A stretch of 8,836 bases of DNA from JAIRTY01 sp050257395 (GTDB taxonomy: Bacteria; Actinomycetota; Actinomycetes; Streptosporangiales; Streptosporangiaceae): assembly GCA_050257395.1 (NCBI GenBank), contig JBLMWU010000352.1, positions 1 to 8,836 of the forward strand, in the 5' to 3' direction. A program made the position numbers and the translations under genes. How positions within the stretch are numbered: the stretch's first letter is position 1; each line of letters starts with the position of its first letter. Under the pieces are notes generated by a model. The model was not told the DNA's origin, ran no database searches, and was given only the letters and a program-made list of their open reading frames with translations. Shown one piece after another: positions 6,481 through 8,836 of the stretch.

Positions 6481-6508
6481 CCTCCCCGCACACGGGGGAG
6501 TGGGGAGG
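6481..6508 (+). promoter_or_regulatory. mraZ leader fold that can mask the ribosome site
   Basis: CCTCCCC (6481-6487) is perfectly complementary over 7 bp to GGGGAGG (6502-6508), the only Shine-Dalgarno-like sequence for the mraZ start at 6519. CTCCCC (6482-6487) can alternatively pair over 6 bp with GGGGAG at 6495-6500, which would leave 6502-6508 free. The two folds exclude each other. Whether they form in vivo is inference; GC-rich leaders fold easily. Confidence 0.35.
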
Positions 6509-6518
6509 TGGGTGCGCT

Positions 6519-6950
6519 GTGTTCCTGGGCACTCACACGCCACGCCTCGATGACAAGGGGCGGCTGTTCCTGCCGGCCAAGTACCGCGAGGAACTTGCGG
6601 GAGGTCTGGTGATCACCAAGGGCCAGGAGCGGTGCCTCTACGTCTTCCCCACCGAGGAGTTCGGCCGGATCACCGAGGCGCTCCGCGCCGCGCCGGTGAC
6701 GGCCAAGGCGGTGCGGGACTACAGCCGCGTCTTCTTCGCCAGCGCTTCGGACGAGGTCCCGGACAAGCAGGGCCGGGTCACCATCCCGCCCGCCCTGCGC
6801 GAGTACGCGGCCCTGGAGCGCGACTGCGTCGTGATCGGCGCCAACACCCGGCTCGAGATCTGGGATTCCGCCGCCTGGGAGGCCTACCTGGCCGAGCAGG
6901 AGGACGCGTTCTCGGCGGCGTCAGAGGAGGTGCTGCCCGGGGTGCTGTGA
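6519..6950 (+). CDS. mraZ: MraZ transcriptional regulator
   Basis: This is the DNA-binding first-gene regulator of the dcw cluster, 143 residues, the usual length. The start is GTG at 6519, giving MFLGTHTPRLDDKGRLFLP. GGGGAGG at 6502-6508 lies ten bases upstream; the open frame extends to 6417, but through the promoter. Two tandem AbrB-like half-domains each carry the signature: DKGR at 12-15 with LPAKYR, and DKQGR at 82-86 with IPPALREYA. MraZ forms ring oligomers, which explains binding to several boxes in a 10-bp register, and the upstream array implies that it controls its own promoter. The last 25 residues are acidic. It is the first gene of a plus-strand operon with rsmH and the ftsL-like gene, and the stop at 6948-6950 is in the same frame as rsmH. 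Confidence 0.97.
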   Translation: MFLGTHTPRLDDKGRLFLPAKYREELAGGLVITKGQERCLYVFPTEEFGRITEALRAAPVTAKAVRDYSRVFFASASDEVPDKQGRVTIPPALREYAALERDCVVIGANTRLEIWDSAAWEAYLAEQEDAFSAASEEVLPGVL

Positions 6951-7157
6951 GCGGTGCTCGTCACCGCCGTGTCCGGCGAGGTCTCCACCCGCGTCTGGGT
7001 GAACAACCTCGGCTGGCGTCACTTCCCCGGCGCCAGGCGTGGCTGCGGGCAACCCGCGCATTGCGCGGATGGAGACCTGGCCGGACACACCACACATGGA
7101 TCACCCGGCGGGCCGCTGCGCGGGGCAGCGGTGCGCGGCACGGCGAGAGGGGGGGCG
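6951..7157 (+). other. mraZ-rsmH spacer, open in the rsmH frame
   Basis: These 207 bases contain no stop in the mraZ/rsmH frame. A GTG lies at 6954, one codon after the mraZ TGA. The first 28 or so codons after it (to about 7037) have nearly uniform G/C third positions like a coding sequence. The rest (GAT, GGA, CAA, ACA, CAT, TCA codons) do not. It also holds two overlapping hairpins: GCGGG/CCCGC (7045-7057) and CCGCGC/GCGCGG (7054-7068). No family match is evident to me. Confidence 0.45.
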
Positions 7158-8117
7158 ATGGACGGGACCGCAGCAGGTCATCTGCCAGTCATGCTGGATC
7201 GCGTTCTCGCCCTCCTGGCGCCGGCGCTCGGCAGCGCCGGGGCGATCATGGTGGACGCCACCCTGGGCCGCGGCGGCCATGCGCGGGCGCTGCTGGAGGC
7301 GCACCCCGGCCTGGCGCTCATCGGGCTGGACACCGACCCGCAGGCGATCGCCGAGTGCCGCCGCCTGCTCGCGCCCTACGCCGGCCGGGTGACCCTGGTC
7401 CAGGCGGTCTACGACGAGCTCGCCGAGATCCTGTCCCGCCACGGCACCCCCCGGGTGCAGGGCGTGCTCTTCGACCTCGGCGTCTCCTCCCCGCAGCTGG
7501 ACGACCCGGAGCGCGGCTTCGCCTACTCCTATGACGCCCCGCTGGACATGCGGATGGACCCGGGCCAGCACCTGACCGCCGCCGAGGTGGTCAACACCTA
7601 CCCCGCAGGCCGGCTCGCCTGGGTGCTGCGCACCTACGGCGAGGAGCGGTTCGCGCAGCGGATCGCCCAGGCGGTGGTGCGGGCCCGGGCCCGCGCGCCG
7701 CTGGCCACCACCGGCCAGCTGACCGGCATCATCCGGGACTCCATCCCCGCGGCCGCCCGGCGCCAGGGCGGCAACCCCGCCAAGCGCACCTTCCAGGCGC
7801 TGCGGATCGAGGTGAACGGGGAACTCGACGCGCTGGCCAGCGCGCTCCCCGCGGCACTCGGCGCGCTGGCCGTCGGGGGGCGGCTGGTCGCGCTGGCCTA
7901 CCACTCGCTGGAGGACCGCGCCGTCAAGCAGGCGCTGACGCAGCGGGCCGTGGACACCACCCCCCGCGATCTCCCGGTCCCGCTGCCCAGCGGCCGGCCG
8001 CAGCTGCGGCTGCTGACCCGCGGCGCGGAACGGCCGTCCCCGGAGGAACTGGCCAGGAACCCGCGCGCCGCCTCCGCGAGGCTGCGCGCCGCCGAGCGCA
8101 TCAGGGAGGCGGCATGA
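7158..8117 (+). CDS. rsmH: 16S rRNA (cytosine(1402)-N(4))-methyltransferase RsmH (MraW)
   Basis: This enzyme methylates N4 of C1402 in the decoding centre of 16S rRNA with S-adenosylmethionine. The call is 319 residues, typical of the family. The ATG at 7158 gives GHLPVMLDRVLALL, the conserved opening (HxPVM), and has a purine run at 7145-7155. Motifs in order are DATLGRGGHA (33-42, SAM loop), GLDTDPQA (56-63), LFDLGVSSPQLD (104-115) with RGFAYSYDAPLDMRMD (119-134), NPAKRTFQALRIEVNGEL (206-223), AYHSLEDRAVK (247-257) and the C-terminal PSPEELARNPRAASARLR (293-310). All expected elements are intact. An in-frame GTG at 6954 would add 68 residues with no family resemblance. The stop overlaps the ATG at 8114 (ATGA). 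Confidence 0.97.
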   Translation: MDGTAAGHLPVMLDRVLALLAPALGSAGAIMVDATLGRGGHARALLEAHPGLALIGLDTDPQAIAECRRLLAPYAGRVTLVQAVYDELAEILSRHGTPRVQGVLFDLGVSSPQLDDPERGFAYSYDAPLDMRMDPGQHLTAAEVVNTYPAGRLAWVLRTYGEERFAQRIAQAVVRARARAPLATTGQLTGIIRDSIPAAARRQGGNPAKRTFQALRIEVNGELDALASALPAALGALAVGGRLVALAYHSLEDRAVKQALTQRAVDTTPRDLPVPLPSGRPQLRLLTRGAERPSPEELARNPRAASARLRAAERIREAA

Positions 8118-8239
8118 ACCCGAGCGAGCCGGAGGGGCGCGGCGCCGTCTGGACTGAGGAGCGGCGGGCGCCGGCAAGGAGCGACGAGGGAAGACGGCGC
8201 GCTCAGCGCCCCGGAGGCGAGCCGAGGGCAGAACAATGA
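8114..8239 (+). CDS. Possible 41-residue linker ORF between rsmH and ftsL
   Basis: The ATG at 8114 overlaps the rsmH stop (ATGA), and its own TGA at 8237-8239 overlaps the ATG of the next gene (ATGA again). The predicted peptide begins MNPSEPEGRGAVW and is rich in Arg, Glu, Gly and Pro with no membrane segment. I recognise no family. Third-position G/C is good in the first half but falls towards the end (GGA, AGA, GGA, GCA, GAA, CAA). It may be a real small protein, or a ribosome carrier frame that couples rsmH translation to the ftsL-like gene. It may equally be a chance frame in a spacer. The 9-bp inverted repeat and degenerate short repeats inside it favour spacer DNA. Confidence 0.3.
   Translation: MNPSEPEGRGAVWTEERRAPARSDEGRRRAQRPGGEPRAEQ
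8142..8200. repeat. Inverted repeat in the rsmH-ftsL gap
   Basis: GCGCCGTCT (8142-8150) and AGACGGCGC (8192-8200) are perfect 9-base inverted arms around 41 bases. Three related purine-rich words lie around them: GAGCGAGCCGGAGGG (8122-8136), GAGCGACGAGGG (8179-8190) and GAGGCGAGCCGAGGG (8214-8228). The arrangement resembles a small intergenic repeat element, but I cannot test whether copies occur elsewhere in the genome. Confidence 0.4.
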
Positions 8240-8836
8240 CGACGACACTGCCGCCGGGCCAGCCGGACACCGTGCGGCCGCCGCGGCCGGTCCCTGGCCG
8301 CGGCGCGCCCAGGCCGCGGCGGCCCGCCGCCTCTGAGTCCGGGCCGGCCAGCTCCGCCGCCCGGCCGGCCGGCCCGGCCGGTCTGCGCCAGCGGCCGGCC
8401 GGGACCCGTGCGCCCGCCCGGCCCGGCACCCGCACCCGCCCCGCCGGGCTGCCCGCCAGGCCGCGCCCGGGCCGGGCCGCTGGCCCGGCCGCGGCGCGCC
8501 CGGGCCTCGCGGGGCAGGAGTCGCGCACCCGGTTCGTGTTCCTCGTGCTCGGCCTGCTCGTGGGGGCGCTGATCAGCCTGCTGCTGATCAACACCGTGCT
8601 CGCCACCGGCTCGTATCAGATCACGGCGCTGCAGCGGGCCAACGTGCAGCTCGCCCAGCAGCGCCAGGCGCTGCAGGCGCAGATCGCCAGCGAGCAGACC
8701 CCGGCCGTGCTGTACCGGCGGGCGCGGCAGCTCGGGATGGTCGCCCCGCCGCTGACGCATTTCCTGGACCTGCGCAAGGGCCGGATCATCAGCCAGCCCC
8801 ACCGGGTGCCGGGCGTGGTCACCTACCCGCCCGGGT
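8236..8836 (+). CDS. ftsL: FtsL-like septum formation initiator (3' end outside window)
   Basis: This is a bitopic divisome protein of the FtsL/DivIC class; such proteins join FtsQ and activate septal synthesis by FtsW and FtsI. The 200 residues present comprise a very long Pro/Ala/Arg/Gly-rich arm (1-97), probably disordered and cytoplasmic, then one membrane span (about 99-122, FVFLVLGLLVGALISLLLIN). A heptad-like coiled coil follows (about 127-157, LQRANVQLAQQRQALQAQI), then YRRARQLGM (160-168), the motif that closes the FtsL coiled coil, and an extracellular tail. The ATG at 8236 overlaps the stop of the preceding small frame. GAGGG at 8224-8228 is seven bases upstream. Position after rsmH, where ftsI is expected next, supports FtsL over DivIC. 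The frame is still open at the window end. Confidence 0.82.
   Translation, partial: MTTTLPPGQPDTVRPPRPVPGRGAPRPRRPAASESGPASSAARPAGPAGLRQRPAGTRAPARPGTRTRPAGLPARPRPGRAAGPAAARPGLAGQESRTRFVFLVLGLLVGALISLLLINTVLATGSYQITALQRANVQLAQQRQALQAQIASEQTPAVLYRRARQLGMVAPPLTHFLDLRKGRIISQPHRVPGVVTYPPG

Larger units (their letters stand above)
6160..6518. other. Divergent control region between moxR and mraZ
   Basis: This 359-base intergenic stretch holds no gene. From the moxR side it contains the moxR ribosome site, a hairpin (6207-6227), an inverted repeat (6264-6278) and two minus-strand GTGG(A/G)G boxes (6347-6362). From the mraZ side it contains six plus-strand boxes (6391-6458), the mraZ promoter (6417-6444) and a foldable leader (6461-6508). 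I could not find a convincing -35/-10 pair for moxR on the minus strand. Confidence 0.85.

Noticed and set aside
6500..6513. GTGGGG (6500) and GTGGGT (6508) as further MraZ boxes
   Set aside because: They are 8 bp apart, out of the 10-bp register, far from the promoter, and are accounted for by the ribosome binding site.
7101..8606. 501-codon minus-strand open frame opposite rsmH and ftsL
   Set aside because: It is the shadow of well-supported plus-strand genes and has only low-complexity Gly/Arg/Pro sequence.
1..8836. Defence system, prophage, insertion sequence, CRISPR array, tRNA or rRNA
   Set aside because: I saw no transposase, integrase, Cas or phage protein among the frames, no regular spacer array, and no tRNA or rRNA signature. 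All long genes are core housekeeping or envelope families.

Overview
The window is a very GC-rich stretch of actinobacterial chromosome. Third codon positions are almost always G or C, GTG starts are common, and the products match actinomycete families. It covers the left edge of the dcw (division and cell wall) cluster and the genes that flank it in many filamentous actinomycetes. The order is dinB (3' end) - DUF3040 membrane protein - <TgpA-type transglutaminase - <DUF58 protein - <MoxR ATPase - mraZ - rsmH - ftsL-like gene (5' end); '<' marks minus-strand genes. Family content and codon use point to a Streptosporangiales, Thermomonosporaceae or Streptomycetales relative. I cannot name the genus.

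Region 1 (1-1184, plus strand): the little-finger end of DNA polymerase IV, then a 144-residue DUF3040 protein. The pol IV frame stays open for about 350 bases past its last recognisable domain. It crosses a hairpin and a possible promoter and ends inside the DUF3040 start region. Region 2 (1185-6159): the gene pair converges on a hairpin at 1207-1230. A compact minus-strand operon follows, transcribed moxR -> DUF58 -> tgpA. The last two genes overlap by 4 bases, and 87 bases separate moxR from the DUF58 gene. These three families commonly occur together. The MoxR AAA+ ATPase is thought to act on the DUF58 protein, and the transglutaminase-like membrane protein presents its Cys-His domain outside the cell.

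Region 3 (6160-6518): the divergent control region between moxR and mraZ. Six direct copies of GTGG(A/G)G lie on the plus strand, four of them at exact 10-bp spacing over a good -35/-10 promoter. This is the pattern expected of MraZ operator boxes and implies mraZ autoregulation. Two more boxes, also exactly 10 bp apart, face the other way towards moxR. The mraZ leader can also fold its Shine-Dalgarno into a hairpin.

Region 4 (6519-8836, plus strand): mraZ, rsmH (16S rRNA m4C1402 methyltransferase) and an FtsL-like divisome protein cut by the window end. mraZ and rsmH lie in one reading frame separated by a single TGA. A 41-codon frame links rsmH to the FtsL-like gene through two ATGA overlaps.

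I see no phage, transposon, CRISPR, defence system, tRNA or rRNA. This is a core region. The least ordinary signals are regulatory: the oppositely oriented MraZ boxes, the leader hairpins, and the unusual gene junctions.
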